A stretch of 64,000 nucleotides of DNA from Psychrobacter sp. I-STPA6b (GTDB taxonomy: Bacteria > Pseudomonadota > Gammaproteobacteria > Pseudomonadales > Moraxellaceae), in NCBI RefSeq assembly GCF_020662265.1, contig NZ_VEWM01000122.1:234512-298511 (forward strand). Reading direction: 5' to 3'. The position numbers and the translations under genes were made by a program. Below the pieces are notes generated by a model. It saw only the letters and a list, made by a program, of their open reading frames with translations, made no database searches and had not been told where the DNA came from. Positions 41,498 to 55,960 of the stretch are shown in pieces (within the stretch, counting starts at the first letter, position 1; every line of letters starts with the position of its first letter).

Positions 41498-42385
41498 TTA
41501 GCGTAGCGCAGCATAGGCTGATTGGGCATAACTGCTTGGCTGTGGTTGTGAGTCACTAAAGACAACCTGATTGGTTGCATAGCTGGCAGGCAGTATGTGT
41601 GCGCTACGTGTGCTATTTTGAGAAGGCGTATTTGTTGCGGCTGCATTGAACTCTAGTCGGTAAATATTGTTATAGCGTCCCAATACTCTTTTTACATAAT
41701 CTTGAGTTTCTCTAAATGGTGGAATACCACGATATTTATCGACATTACCTTCACCAGCATTATAACCTGCAACCACATGTTCAATATTGCCATTAAAACG
41801 GCGTGTTAGCCATGCGATATATTTGGCAGCCCCTTCGATATTTTCAGCAGGGTTCCATGGGTTGCTAACAGAAAAGCGTCGAGCGGTGGCAGGCATTAAT
41901 TGCATGAGCCCCTGAGCCCCTACAGGAGATCTTGCATTGGGGTTAAATGCTGATTCGGTGTGCATCATGGCCTTGATTAATGCAGGATCTACACCATGTC
42001 GTGCAGCAGAAGCGCGGATATAGCTGTCATAAGCGTTGCGGTTGGCACTATTGCTTGGTGTACTAAAGCCACGATAGCCATTAATAGATGCTGAAGAGGT
42101 TGGTGTGCTAGAGTCTGCACCGCCGGATTGAATGCGGGATTCAGGATAGTAAGTAACTTTGACACGTTGAGTAAACTTATTAAAGTTACCTGATGGATTG
42201 ACATTGGTCAGTAGTACTTGTCCGTTGTTATCTTTGTAAATATACATATTACCTGCATGGCTAACAGATGCTGTAGCAAGTGCCATCAGAGGTACAATAG
42301 TATATAGACAGGTATTTAATGCCTTTTGTTTATTTATGTAGCGAGTCAATGGGCGGCATTTTAGGCGTAAGAATGAGTCGTGCAT
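41498..42385 (-). CDS. Lytic transglycosylase with DUF4124 domain
   Basis: A periplasmic SLT-type (goose lysozyme-like) enzyme that cleaves glycan strands to anhydro-muropeptides. A hydrophobic signal segment (residues about 20-45, ending SVSHAG) is followed by a short DUF4124 module (MYIYKDNNGQVLLTNVNP). The SLT domain (about 105-225) has the catalytic Glu in MMHTESAFNPNARSP, AQGLMQLMPATA and VAGYNAGEGNVDKY. The ATG at 42385 is chosen over a GTG at 42397. The C-terminal 60 residues are low-complexity. Probably transcribed independently of the antiporter gene. Confidence 0.88.
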   Translation of the reverse strand: MHDSFLRLKCRPLTRYINKQKALNTCLYTIVPLMALATASVSHAGNMYIYKDNNGQVLLTNVNPSGNFNKFTQRVKVTYYPESRIQSGGADSSTPTSSASINGYRGFSTPSNSANRNAYDSYIRASAARHGVDPALIKAMMHTESAFNPNARSPVGAQGLMQLMPATARRFSVSNPWNPAENIEGAAKYIAWLTRRFNGNIEHVVAGYNAGEGNVDKYRGIPPFRETQDYVKRVLGRYNNIYRLEFNAAATNTPSQNSTRSAHILPASYATNQVVFSDSQPQPSSYAQSAYAALR

Positions 42386-42575
42386 AATTAAGTTCACTTT
42401 ATAATAAATATAAGAAGAGTATTATCAGACCATAAATACTGTTAAAAACAGCACACGGAAGCATTCAAGATAACTAAAAATATGGTAAGGTATAGGGATA
42501 ATATACCATATCATCTTGATATTTTCTAACCAGTCAACCCTTTCTTCTGTGTACTCAACCAGCAGTTGTTCAGCA

Positions 42576-43850
42576 TTAATGAAGTACTTTGTGCTTGGAA
42601 GGTCGAGCGCTTTCTGCAACTTTACTGATAGTCAGTCCTTGTACTAAGATAGAGAAGATAACGATAGCATATGTGAGTGCTAGAAGTACGTCTCGCTCAG
42701 TCCCCACTGGCAGTTGTAGTACCAATGCAACAGAAATACCGCCTCGTAATCCTCCCCATGTTAAGACTTTCCATGCTCCTTTTGGCAAATCAAGCTGACG
42801 ATTAAAGGTTTTTGTGGTCAGTCCAACGACAATAAAACGTGCACCAAGAGCAATAATAATGGCAAGAATGGCAGCAATAAATAAGTTGACTGAATAAGCA
42901 ATAATAACGACTTCAAGACCAATTAGAACAAATAAGATGGCATTTAGTATTTCATCAATCAGCTCCCAGAATAAATCAACATAGTGTCGTGTTTCGTCAT
43001 TCATGGCATAAGTACGTCCACGGTTACCAACCATTAATCCCATGATAACCATGGCTAGAGGCCCTGATAAATGCCAATAGCTTGCCAGTGCATAACCACC
43101 AAGCACCCCTGCTAGAGTGAGTAATACTTCCTCTTGGTAGCTATCAATGCTTTTGATTAAGTAGTTAACGAGTAGTCCAAGTGCTAGACCAAATGCGATG
43201 CCCCCACCTGCTTCTAAGGCTAAACTATGGCTGATTACTTCAGCAGATGGAATATTACCACTGGTTAATATTCCAAGAAATAACGCAAAAATAACCACAC
43301 CAATACCATCATTAAATAATGATTCTCCTGCAATCACTGTCTCTAGGCTTTTTGGAGCGCCAGCCGATGATAAAATACCCAAAACAGCAATGGGATCGGT
43401 TGGTGAGATAAGCGCACCAAATAGTAAGCACCAAATATAACTAATTTCAAAACCAAGTAGAGGGAGTACCAAATAGATAGCGGTTGCAATTAAAAATGCT
43501 GATATTAACGTACCAAAAAAAGCCAATACACCAATGGGAATTTTATAACGTCGTAGGTCACTGATGTTAATATGTAGTGCACCAGCAAATAACAGCATAG
43601 ATAACATGCCATCAAGCAAAACTTCGGTAAAGTTGAGCTGTGCCAGTAGACTGACTTCGTAATCAATTAGCTCATCAAATCCCAAAAACCCCAAAAAGAT
43701 GGCGGCAATAGATACCACCAGAGAGATAACCATCACTCCAATAGTCGTGGGTAAGCCAATAAAGCGCTTGTTGATATAAGCAAGAAGTGCCGTAATGGAT
43801 AAAAAAATGGCACTAATTTCAAGTACGGTTAGACCTGTAGAATGTGGCAT
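42576..43850 (-). CDS. Na+/H+ antiporter (CPA1/NhaP type)
   Basis: Inner-membrane cation/proton antiporter of 424 residues with about 12 membrane helices. The family signature, the ion-binding Asp pair region, is seen as GALISPTDPIAVLGIL and GESLFNDGIGVV; a later WGGLRGGISVALVLQLP motif also matches CPA1 exchangers. It exports Na+ (or K+/Li+) for pH and salt homeostasis; the exact ion is not determinable. It has no large cytoplasmic C-terminal domain. Single gene, minus strand. Confidence 0.9.
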   Translation of the reverse strand: MPHSTGLTVLEISAIFLSITALLAYINKRFIGLPTTIGVMVISLVVSIAAIFLGFLGFDELIDYEVSLLAQLNFTEVLLDGMLSMLLFAGALHINISDLRRYKIPIGVLAFFGTLISAFLIATAIYLVLPLLGFEISYIWCLLFGALISPTDPIAVLGILSSAGAPKSLETVIAGESLFNDGIGVVIFALFLGILTSGNIPSAEVISHSLALEAGGGIAFGLALGLLVNYLIKSIDSYQEEVLLTLAGVLGGYALASYWHLSGPLAMVIMGLMVGNRGRTYAMNDETRHYVDLFWELIDEILNAILFVLIGLEVVIIAYSVNLFIAAILAIIIALGARFIVVGLTTKTFNRQLDLPKGAWKVLTWGGLRGGISVALVLQLPVGTERDVLLALTYAIVIFSILVQGLTISKVAESARPSKHKVLH

Positions 43851-43889
43851 TGCAAACGTCCCAGTTAAGTCAATTGTATATGAATGATA

Positions 43890-46112
<2,223 letters not shown>

Positions 46113-46166
46113 TTTGTCTTATTGACTTTTAATGTATACCTATAAAATGTAAGGATAAAATGGCTT

Positions 46167-46607
46167 ATGCGTGAAAGCCGAAGCAAAACAGCTCAGGGGT
46201 TAAAGCCCGTTACGCCAGTTCGCCAGAAATTAAAGCTGGTCTGGGTTGTTTGGTTGTTGTATCGTCTGATAGCTCTACCTATTTTAGTAAGCCAACTTAG
46301 CCAAAACAATCCAGAAATTATGGGTGGTATTGTGTGGCAGGCGATTTGGCTACTGCCAGCATTTGTGCTGACACCATGGATGGTGAAAGGAAAGTCACCC
46401 TATGCACTTTTGCTGGCAAGTATGATTACTTTGGTATATATGGGTGCCAGTGGTGTGGTGTTATTTACTCGCCTTTATGCTGAGCAGTGGTCAATATCTT
46501 GGATATATATGATTGATACTCTGTTACTATTGGGAGTAAATATTCTATTATTTGTCCTATTAAAGCGTTTGCCTTCCATGAATAAAGCACGAATGGAACG
46601 TCATTAA
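46167..46607 (+). CDS. DUF2069 membrane protein
   Basis: A 146-residue inner-membrane protein with about four helices matching DUF2069. YRLIALPILVSQL and the later VYMGASGVVLF segment are characteristic. Function is unknown for the family, which often lies beside wrbA, as here. AAGGA lies upstream. The short basic N- and C-termini suggest both ends face the cytoplasm. Confidence 0.8.
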   Translation: MRESRSKTAQGLKPVTPVRQKLKLVWVVWLLYRLIALPILVSQLSQNNPEIMGGIVWQAIWLLPAFVLTPWMVKGKSPYALLLASMITLVYMGASGVVLFTRLYAEQWSISWIYMIDTLLLLGVNILLFVLLKRLPSMNKARMERH

Positions 46608-46643
46608 TAAATCTGTATCTAAATGCTAAGATTATAAACTAGT

Positions 46644-46673
46644 AAAAGGCTGTCCATTTTTGAACAGCCTTTT
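46644..46673. terminator. Terminator after DUF2069 gene
   Basis: Arms AAAAGGCTGT and ACAGCCTTTT around a T-rich loop, between convergent DUF2069 and DUF3108 genes. Confidence 0.8.
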
Positions 46674-46730
46674 ATAAAATAAAGAAGAGCTATAAGCATA
46701 TTATAAAAACATAAATACCTATTTATATAG

Positions 46731-47456
46731 TTAGTTAACTCTGGTTAGCTCCATTTTAAGCTCTTTACCATCATTGTTTTGAGTCATCTTAACAGGTAAA
46801 TAATTGAGGCTAGGTGCAAGCCAAAAGCTGGTAGAGCGACTGTTATCATCATGCACTCGGTCAATACGAACCGTGTCATAAGTACCAGCAGGGACAGTGA
46901 TACGGTAGTTTCCAGCTTTTCTAAAAGGTGTTCTTTCAACTTTGTCTTTTTTTGCCAGATAATAGTTGCCAGTAAAGCGACCACTGAGCAAGTCTTGGCG
47001 TATTTGAGTCTCAAGACTTAAATCATCTAATGCACCATTGGGTGCAGAAAAAGTGTTGCTTCTGCCTCGATAAGTACTCACTACCTTTTTGGTTGAAGGA
47101 TTAAAGCTCAGGTTGTGTGTCCGTCCAAGACCAAAGATTCTGTAAGTTGTACTGGCACTGCTTGGGGAGACTGTATTACCATGGATAGTAAATGTACTGC
47201 TTTGATTGGCTGTGGCAACACCTGATACGCGGGCGTTAACTTTATAGTTCCATGTATTACCATTTTGAGTGAGTTGGCGGGTTGCTGTTCCGTTATATTT
47301 GTTTTCTACAGTAAACTTATAATCTGCTGTAAATGGTGTCACACTACCAGATGCCATCGCGCCTGTTGCTGGCGCTAGTGTTGCTGTCGCAATACCAATA
47401 CTAGTGGCGACAGAAGTTAGTAGTGATTTTTTTGAGTGCAGTAGATTTTTAATCAT
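46731..47456 (-). CDS. DUF3108 periplasmic protein
   Basis: A signal peptide (residues 1-35, ending GAMAS) and then a beta-rich domain of the DUF3108 family: FTADYKFTVENKYNGTATRQL, the DDLSLETQIRQDL segment, RITVPAGTYDTVRIDRV and FWLAPSLNYLPVKM. The family occurs in the periplasm of many gammaproteobacteria with no agreed function. AAGG lies before the ATG. Divergent from yaaA. Confidence 0.8.
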   Translation of the reverse strand: MIKNLLHSKKSLLTSVATSIGIATATLAPATGAMASGSVTPFTADYKFTVENKYNGTATRQLTQNGNTWNYKVNARVSGVATANQSSTFTIHGNTVSPSSASTTYRIFGLGRTHNLSFNPSTKKVVSTYRGRSNTFSAPNGALDDLSLETQIRQDLLSGRFTGNYYLAKKDKVERTPFRKAGNYRITVPAGTYDTVRIDRVHDDNSRSTSFWLAPSLNYLPVKMTQNNDGKELKMELTRVN

Positions 47457-47777
47457 GGCTTTACCTTGATAAATAATATAGTCAGTTCAATATATAGCAG
47501 GTATCAAGTCAATATGACCGTGAATATACCCGTATGATTTTAAATAGACCATAAGGTGAGTCATTTCTCAGCTAAAGTAAGAGTAAGTAAAAATACTTTA
47601 ATTCTTTGGCTGAAGTTAGTCATATTCTGTTACATTTCTGCCAGACAGTGTGATATCTTTTTGTGACATTTTCTTTCTACTTAGATGATTTGTTAACAAA
47701 GTTTGATGATGAGAAGAAGTTAAGAGAGATATCGTATCCACTAAAACAACTTAATATTTAACTTGAAAGGATAATGT
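47457..47777. other. Divergent control region, DUF3108/yaaA
   Basis: 321 nt with no gene. TAGTCATATT followed by CTGTTACATTT at about 47617-47637 is a weak Pho-box-like pair; I give it little weight. A ribosome site (AAAGGA) for yaaA is at the right end. Confidence 0.35.
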
Positions 47778-48578
47778 ATGTATTTCGTCCTATCTCCCGC
47801 CAAAAGCCTAAACGAAAGCGATGAATTGCCCATCAATGTTGGTAATTACTACAGTCAGCCAGAGTTGATTGAGCAATCACAAAGCTTGATGAACGTACTC
47901 AAAAAGAAAGAACCCATCGACTTACAAGAATTAATGAACATCTCTGATGACTTAGCTCAGCTCAATACCAAACGCAACCAAGATTGGCAATGGAGCAAAG
48001 ATAAGCCGTTTACCGCAGATAATGCCAAGCCTGCTGTTTATCTATTTGATGGTGACGTTTATACAGGGCTTGATGTCTATAATATGGATAAAGACAGCGT
48101 TATCTATTTAAATGAGCATTTAGGGATTTTGTCAGGATTATATGGTGTACTAAAACCGCTAGATTTAATCCTACCTTATCGCCTAGAGATGGGGACAAAG
48201 CTTAAAAATCCACAAGGTGATAACTTATATGAATTTTGGGGAGAAAAAATTACCCAAGTGATTAATGAGCGTATGACAGACAGTGATGATAAAGTGCTGA
48301 TTAACTTAGCTTCCAATGAATATTTTAAATCAGTGAAGAAAAAAGTGTTGACCGCCAATATCATTACCCCTCGCTTTGAAGATGAGAAAAATGGTAAATA
48401 CAAAGTGATTAGTTTTTATGCCAAAAAAGCGCGTGGCTTGATGGTGAAATATGCGGTAGAAAATAAACTGAGCAATGCTGAGCAGTTAAAAGCGTTTAAT
48501 TTGGCAGGATATTATTACTGTGATGAGTCATCTGATGAGAATACGTGGACATTCCGTCGTGATGAAAAGGACCAGTAA
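47778..48578 (+). CDS. yaaA: Peroxide stress protein YaaA
   Basis: YaaA/DUF328 family protein (266 residues, E. coli 258) that limits iron-driven oxidative damage during hydrogen peroxide stress and has a DNA-binding fold. Family features: the start MYFVLSPAKSLNE, VYLFDGDVYTGLD, LSGLYGVLKPLDLILPYRLEMGT and LASNEYFKSV. GAAAGGA lies before the ATG. A small unknown gene follows 54 nt downstream. Confidence 0.93.
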   Translation: MYFVLSPAKSLNESDELPINVGNYYSQPELIEQSQSLMNVLKKKEPIDLQELMNISDDLAQLNTKRNQDWQWSKDKPFTADNAKPAVYLFDGDVYTGLDVYNMDKDSVIYLNEHLGILSGLYGVLKPLDLILPYRLEMGTKLKNPQGDNLYEFWGEKITQVINERMTDSDDKVLINLASNEYFKSVKKKVLTANIITPRFEDEKNGKYKVISFYAKKARGLMVKYAVENKLSNAEQLKAFNLAGYYYCDESSDENTWTFRRDEKDQ

Positions 48579-48632
48579 TTTGCTATGATATGGTTTGTGT
48601 CAATCCCATACAAATAACATGGAAGTTTTTTA

Positions 48633-49181
48633 ATGAATCAAAAGCCATTAGCTTTGCCAATTAAACTTTATCCACAAAAGCATTTAATGTTATACGTTAT
48701 TTGTGTTTGTGCGTTTTGTTTCTGTGTTTTTTTTGCAGAGGTGTTTTTCGATTTTTTCCCTACTTCCTCCCGTAGGGAATTACCATTGTTCATTGAAATA
48801 TTAGCAATGATTATAATGTTATGCGTTACACTCTTTTACATTAAACTCATAACCAGCCATTTGCCTAATATCGTCATTTATCAAGATAGACTTGAGTTAT
48901 TAAATCCACTAAAAAATACTTATGATGTGTTTGAATTTAGCCATATAAAAACGATTGAATTTGGTTATGGTGAATATCCTGGGTTCGAAATTTACTTAAA
49001 AAATAAACCCTTATTATCATTTGCAGATAAAAAATATTCACTGACTTATTACAAGCTGAATAATACTAAATTACGTAGCAGACAAGTGGCAGATCTTATC
49101 GAGCAAGCATGGAATAACTACAATAAAAATCTTGATGAGCCTATTAGGTTACACGAAACAAAAAGAACCTTTTTTGATTGA
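48633..49181 (+). CDS. Unknown membrane protein with PH-like domain
   Basis: 182 residues. Two hydrophobic helices at about 18-40 and 52-75 are followed by a beta-rich C-terminal region (IVIYQDRLELLNPLKNTYDVFEF..., ending in a helix ADLIEQAWNNYN) that resembles bacterial PH-like domains, in which a strand pair and a final helix are typical. The cytoplasmic side of this region is inferred. I do not recognise a named family. It is 54 nt after yaaA; a shared transcript is possible. Confidence 0.6.
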   Translation: MNQKPLALPIKLYPQKHLMLYVICVCAFCFCVFFAEVFFDFFPTSSRRELPLFIEILAMIIMLCVTLFYIKLITSHLPNIVIYQDRLELLNPLKNTYDVFEFSHIKTIEFGYGEYPGFEIYLKNKPLLSFADKKYSLTYYKLNNTKLRSRQVADLIEQAWNNYNKNLDEPIRLHETKRTFFD

Positions 49182-49370
49182 TTTATAGTAGGCATACTAT
49201 ATAAAGTAAAATCCCAATCGGTTTATTACACCAATGGTAACTTACGATGACTACGGTATAAATCCTCATGTAACCGTACTACTGTTGCTTCTCATTCATT
49301 CGTAGGGTTATTAGATATCAGTCTAACAAAGCCAATTTAACAAAACCATTAACAACTATTAAAAATATAG

Positions 49371-49547
49371 CTATGGACTGCCAGTTTCTGTGACCACACA
49401 AATTCCATAACCTTCAGGATTTATACCACCCCCCATATCCAGACAGGTATCTGTATATAAAAATGATTTTAGTTGATAACCCAAAATAAAGCTGAGTATG
49501 GATGCTAAAACAAAGCTGATGATAATCAACCATTTCTTCTGTTTCAT
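49371..49547 (-). CDS. Small membrane-anchored protein with CLDMGGG motif
   Basis: 58 residues from the ATG at 49547, preceded by AGAGG; a longer frame to 49655 lacks a ribosome site. A single membrane helix or uncleaved signal (KKWLIIISFVLASILSFILGYQL) leads to a short exported part with two Cys in CLDMGGGINPEGYGIC, which probably form a disulfide. Small proteins with this Cys-Leu-Asp-x-Gly-Gly pattern are seen in related bacteria; function unknown. Confidence 0.55.
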   Translation of the reverse strand: MKQKKWLIIISFVLASILSFILGYQLKSFLYTDTCLDMGGGINPEGYGICVVTETGSP

Positions 49548-49664
49548 GGCATAGACCTCTGTAGAGCAAATAGAATCGAAGGTGTATTTTACATTGAGAG
49601 TGATTAATGTAAAGTCATAGGAAAGTGATACTATAAAAATCCATGAAGTTTTCATTAATATCAG

Positions 49665-49698
49665 AAAACCCCAATAAGCTATTGCTTATTGGGGTTTT
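49665..49698 (-). terminator. Terminator after groEL
   Basis: Perfect 15-nt arms (AAAACCCCAATAAGC and its complement) with a 4-nt loop, about 80 nt past the groEL stop on the minus strand and just upstream of the small gene at 49547. Confidence 0.9.
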
Positions 49699-49776
49699 GT
49701 TTTATCGCTAATAATACAAATTAAATATATGGTTTATAACGATAAATTGGTACGAAATTTTTAGCTTGGACGATGA

Positions 49777-51444
<1,668 letters not shown>

Positions 51445-51511
51445 TTATGAATGATTAATGTTATAAATTTTATGAAATATTACGTTGAGCAAGTCCATTA
51501 CAGTATGGATA

Positions 51512-51802
51512 TTAGCCTTCAAGAACACCCAATACGTCAGACTCTTTCATGATAAGTAGCTCTTCGCCATCTACTTTTACAGTTTGTCCAGCATATTGAC
51601 CAAACAACACTTTATCACCAACTTTTACATCAAGGGCGCGTACTTCTCCATTATCACGAATTTGACCATTACCAACAGCTAACACTTCACCTTGAGATGG
51701 TTTTTCTTGTGCTGAGCCAGGTAATAAAATGCCACCTGCAGTTTTTTGCTCTTCTTCCACACGGCGGACGACAATACGGTCATGTAAAGGACGAATGTTC
51801 AT
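51512..51802 (-). CDS. groS: Co-chaperonin GroES
   Basis: 96-residue lid of the chaperonin. [14 protein letters not shown], the mobile-loop [25 protein letters not shown] and the C-terminal beta segment are standard. A sigma-32 promoter lies about 110-135 nt upstream (51910-51938). Co-transcribed with groEL. Confidence 0.98.
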   Translation of the reverse strand: MNIRPLHDRIVVRRVEEEQKTAGGILLPGSAQEKPSQGEVLAVGNGQIRDNGEVRALDVKVGDKVLFGQYAGQTVKVDGEELLIMKESDVLGVLEG

Positions 51803-51869
51803 TCTCTTACTCCATTTAAATTAGTTTAATCATTGTTAATAACCCACATACCTTAATTAATAGTTGCTC

Positions 51870-51938
51870 TTGAAAAAAATTCAAGGGTGGTATCGTGGGG
51901 CTGATACGACAATGGGGTTTCATATACTCGGTTTCAAT
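51870..51938 (-). promoter_or_regulatory. Heat-shock (sigma-32) promoter of groES-groEL
   Basis: On the minus strand TTGAAA (51937-51932) and CCCCATTG (51917-51910) are separated by 14 nt, matching the RpoH pattern (CTTGAAA, 13-15 nt, CCCCATNT). Downstream in the leader is a small dyad CTTGAA-N5-TTCAAG (about 51870-51886), which may be a leader hairpin. No CIRCE (TTAGCACTC-N9-GAGTGCTAA) element is seen, so HrcA control is unlikely. Confidence 0.75.
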
Positions 51939-52038
51939 AACGAATAGATAATTTTTTTATCAACATAGCTGACAATTGCCTAATGCCCGTATAGACTGAG
52001 ACTTTTATATGACAAAAAAATGTGGCAGGGTTTGATAT

Positions 52039-52572
52039 ATGAATATGTTGGTTCGATTTTTTATTTTAATGATGTTGCTCAAGCATGATTTAAAACGTGC
52101 ACCTAAGCAGGGCTCAGAGTTGACATTAAAGCAACTATTTACCCCATTTGTACGCAGTTATCGTATTTTGCCTCATGACATGGGTTTTCGAAATCATTTG
52201 CCAAACTATCGTTATCTATCCTTTATTGAGTTAAATATTACTGGTTGGCTGACGACTTGCTGTCAGAAAAAAGGACATAAACCAATGTTTTGGATTATCT
52301 CTATGCAAGAGGTGGTTTATCTAAAAGAGGTTAAGTTGTTTGATAAAATTACGGTATCCAGTCAACTAGAGGGCTGGGATGAGAAATATATATATTTCCA
52401 GCATCATTTTATGGTAAAAAATACGATTATGGCAGTGGGTATGACCAAGTTTTTACTGGTGGATAAAAAAGGTAAACGCCCACCACAGACATTGGATATG
52501 ATGGATGCACACATCACACCAGTGATTGATTCATGGAACACTCATCAACAAGAGGTTAAATCACAAGGCTAA
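52039..52572 (+). CDS. Hotdog thioesterase-like protein
   Basis: 177 residues resembling the 4HBT-like acyl-CoA thioesterase group. A hydrophobic N-terminus (residues 1-15) is followed by DMGFRNHLPNYRYLSFIELNITGWL and EVVYLKEVKLFDKITVSSQLEGWDEKYIYFQHHFMV, the typical helix and sheet order of the fold. The usual catalytic Asp region is replaced by LPNYRYLSF, so activity is uncertain. The start has no strong ribosome site. Function in this organism unknown. Confidence 0.65.
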   Translation: MNMLVRFFILMMLLKHDLKRAPKQGSELTLKQLFTPFVRSYRILPHDMGFRNHLPNYRYLSFIELNITGWLTTCCQKKGHKPMFWIISMQEVVYLKEVKLFDKITVSSQLEGWDEKYIYFQHHFMVKNTIMAVGMTKFLLVDKKGKRPPQTLDMMDAHITPVIDSWNTHQQEVKSQG

Positions 52573-52659
52573 CGAAGCCTTGTTGCAGTCTGTTATGATA
52601 GATAGTTGAGTATGTTTTATACTTTCAAATATAGCTTAGTAAATAGGAGATAAACAAAA

Positions 52660-52869
52660 ATGTTGCCACAAAAACTTAAATGGACAGACAGCTTAGATAT
52701 TGCGATTGAGTTGGCAGAAAAATTTCCAGATACCGACCCACAATATATACGTTTTACCGATTTGCATCGCTGGGTGACAGAGCTTGAGGGCTTTGATGAT
52801 GACCCAAATAAATCTAATGAAGGTATACTCGAAGCCATTCAAATGAACTGGATTGATGAAGCGGATTAA
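52660..52869 (+). CDS. iscX: Fe-S cluster assembly protein IscX
   Basis: 69-residue acidic protein that binds IscS and iron in the ISC pathway. The winged-helix-like fold is recognised by LKWTDSLDIAIELAEKFPDTDP, IRFTDLHRWVTELEGFDDDP and the ending EAIQMNWIDEAD. AGGAGA lies 10 nt before the ATG. In E. coli iscX is the last gene of isc; here it is isolated, with no isc or hsc genes nearby. Confidence 0.92.
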   Translation: MLPQKLKWTDSLDIAIELAEKFPDTDPQYIRFTDLHRWVTELEGFDDDPNKSNEGILEAIQMNWIDEAD

Positions 52870-52927
52870 TGTTTCTATACCTTACCTGCTATAGATTAAA
52901 GTCAATATAAAAAATAGGATATCTAAT

Positions 52928-53401
52928 ATGAGTATACAAATAAAAAGTTTAGCAACCCCCATTCTTTGCCAAGGTTTGAGTGTTCGCACCACCAATCAAG
53001 CTGAAACCAGTCATAAAACAGCAAAACTTGGGGGGCTGTGGCAAAAGTTTTACCAAACACAGTTTAATAACTTACCTGAAGATGCCAAAATTTATGGTAT
53101 GTATCATAATTATGAAACCGATGCGACTGGGGAATTTGATGTTGTTGCAGGTTGGAATAAAACAGAGTATGAGAGCCACAGTGAGGACATAGTGACAGTG
53201 ACCATTCCTGCGGGTAAATATTTGGTGTTTACTAAAAAAGGTGCAATGCCTGATATTGTTATTGAGGGTTGGGATAAGGTTTGGAATTATTTTAATAAGT
53301 CAAACTGTGAACACACTCGTCTTTATGATGTGGACTTTGAGCATTATGTCAATGCGAATCCAGATGATGGGCAGGTGGATATTTATATCGGTATTGAATG
53401 A
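52928..53401 (+). CDS. GyrI-like effector-binding domain protein
   Basis: 157 residues of the GyrI/AraC effector-binding (SHV2) fold: ATPILCQGLSVRTTN at the start, a YGMYHNYETDATGEFDVVAGW central segment, VTIPAGKYLVFTKKG and IYIGIE at the end. There is no helix-turn-helix domain; stand-alone members bind small molecules or, as SbmC/GyrI, inhibit gyrase. A ribosome site (AGGA) is present. The gene is 58 nt after iscX and may share its transcript. Confidence 0.8.
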   Translation: MSIQIKSLATPILCQGLSVRTTNQAETSHKTAKLGGLWQKFYQTQFNNLPEDAKIYGMYHNYETDATGEFDVVAGWNKTEYESHSEDIVTVTIPAGKYLVFTKKGAMPDIVIEGWDKVWNYFNKSNCEHTRLYDVDFEHYVNANPDDGQVDIYIGIE

Positions 53402-53475
53402 TTTATTTGAGTATTGAGTAGTTAGCTTTTTGTCATTTGTACAAGGTTGGATTTAATAGAAAGTTTGAGTAGGAG

Positions 53476-53865
53476 ATGATTGTGCAAATAATCCAATTAA
53501 CTTTTTTGGGGCTTTCTCGAAAATATCACCTTAGAAACTTAGTGGTAGGATTTGCTTTTTGTACTTTCATCTGGTTAATGACAGATTATGTTAGTAGTCG
53601 TTCAACTACAGGTGGACTTGATAGTACGTATATACTTGTTAATCGTATTTATTTAGTAATTAGTGCACTATTATATCCTTATGCAAAATATTTTTATGAT
53701 TGGCTTTGGGATTTGTTTTTTGATGACGAAGTATGGGTTTTAGGTGGTATTTTACTACTTATCGTTTTGTATTTTAAATTTATAATTAGAGCAATGTTGT
53801 TTATGTTTGCAATAGGAGTAGCTCCTTTGGGTCTCATAACATTATATTTTGTAAATAAAAAATAG
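53476..53865 (+). CDS. Unknown multi-pass membrane protein, possibly truncated
   Basis: 129 residues with three to four hydrophobic segments (LVVGFAFCTFIWLM, YLVISALLYPYAKYF, WVLGGILLLIVLYF and a final IRAMLFMFAIGVAPLGLITLYFV). I recognise no family. AGGAG stands before the ATG but is tight. The stop TAG follows an A6 run (53857-53862). In the +1 frame the sequence stays open to 54019 and encodes another polar stretch and a membrane segment, so this may be the front of a longer, disrupted gene. AT-richer than its neighbours. Confidence 0.5.
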   Translation: MIVQIIQLTFLGLSRKYHLRNLVVGFAFCTFIWLMTDYVSSRSTTGGLDSTYILVNRIYLVISALLYPYAKYFYDWLWDLFFDDEVWVLGGILLLIVLYFKFIIRAMLFMFAIGVAPLGLITLYFVNKK

Positions 53866-55219
<1,354 letters not shown>

Positions 55220-55270
55220 TTAAATGAAAAACATTAGTTTAAAAAGGTAATAAATAAAAAACGTGATGAG

Positions 55271-55960
55271 TTAATCTGCAACAAATGGTACGGGGTTATC
55301 ACGACGCATCCAAGTTGCAATCGAATAACGTTGTCGATGGGCAATTTGTACTTGATGACGCAAATTGCTATCAAATATGATTAAGCGATTGGCTTTGGGT
55401 AAGACTTCATGAGAATGACCATGTTTATCAATCATCTCTAATGCCCCACCATCACTTTTTTGCCATTCATCATTTAAATAAAAGACGGCTGAAATCACTC
55501 GCTCATCACGTCCTTGTGGATTATCTGTATGCCATTGATAGCCAAACCCTGATGGGTAGCAAGCATAATGAGCTTCACAATGGCGAATACCTGCAAATAG
55601 ATAACGATTAAAAAAGTGAGCTAAGTCATCAATCGCTTGTAGGTAGGCCATACCAGAAGGACTGTTTTTATCAATCCAGCGAATTTTATCACCACGAATA
55701 TGGCTGATGCGTTGACCATAGGTTAGGGTGGCTTCCCGATAATCAATAAATCCACTTTCTGTTTGTAGTGCCATCAAATCTAATTGTGAAAAAACATCAT
55801 CTAATAGTAGATAGCCATTACTAATAAAGAAATCTAACGCTGTTTCACTTAAATAGGTTTCCCAATCGACAGCAAAACAGGTTTGTGGTGCATGGATATG
55901 CTCAGAGGGGAATGAATTTAGCCCTTCTTGTGGTGGTGCAGATGAAAGTAATGTATTCAC
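55271..55960 (-). CDS. 2-oxoglutarate/Fe(II)-dependent oxygenase
   Basis: 229-residue double-stranded beta-helix oxygenase of the prolyl-4-hydroxylase-like group. The iron triad is visible: His and Asp in YQWHTDNPQG, and His in LRHQVQIA. The 2OG-binding Arg is in RYSIATWMRRDNP. The start is GTG at 55960, with no later ATG before the fold begins. The substrate is unknown; similar proteins hydroxylate proteins or lipids. 60 nt upstream of dapE on the same strand, so the two may be co-transcribed. Confidence 0.8.
   Translation of the reverse strand: MNTLLSSAPPQEGLNSFPSEHIHAPQTCFAVDWETYLSETALDFFISNGYLLLDDVFSQLDLMALQTESGFIDYREATLTYGQRISHIRGDKIRWIDKNSPSGMAYLQAIDDLAHFFNRYLFAGIRHCEAHYACYPSGFGYQWHTDNPQGRDERVISAVFYLNDEWQKSDGGALEMIDKHGHSHEVLPKANRLIIFDSNLRHQVQIAHRQRYSIATWMRRDNPVPFVAD

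Noticed and set aside
47600..47650. Pho-box-like pair upstream of yaaA (TAGTCATATT and CTGTTACATTT).
   Set aside because: Only the second unit is a fair match and no -10 follows at the required distance; much weaker than at the porins.
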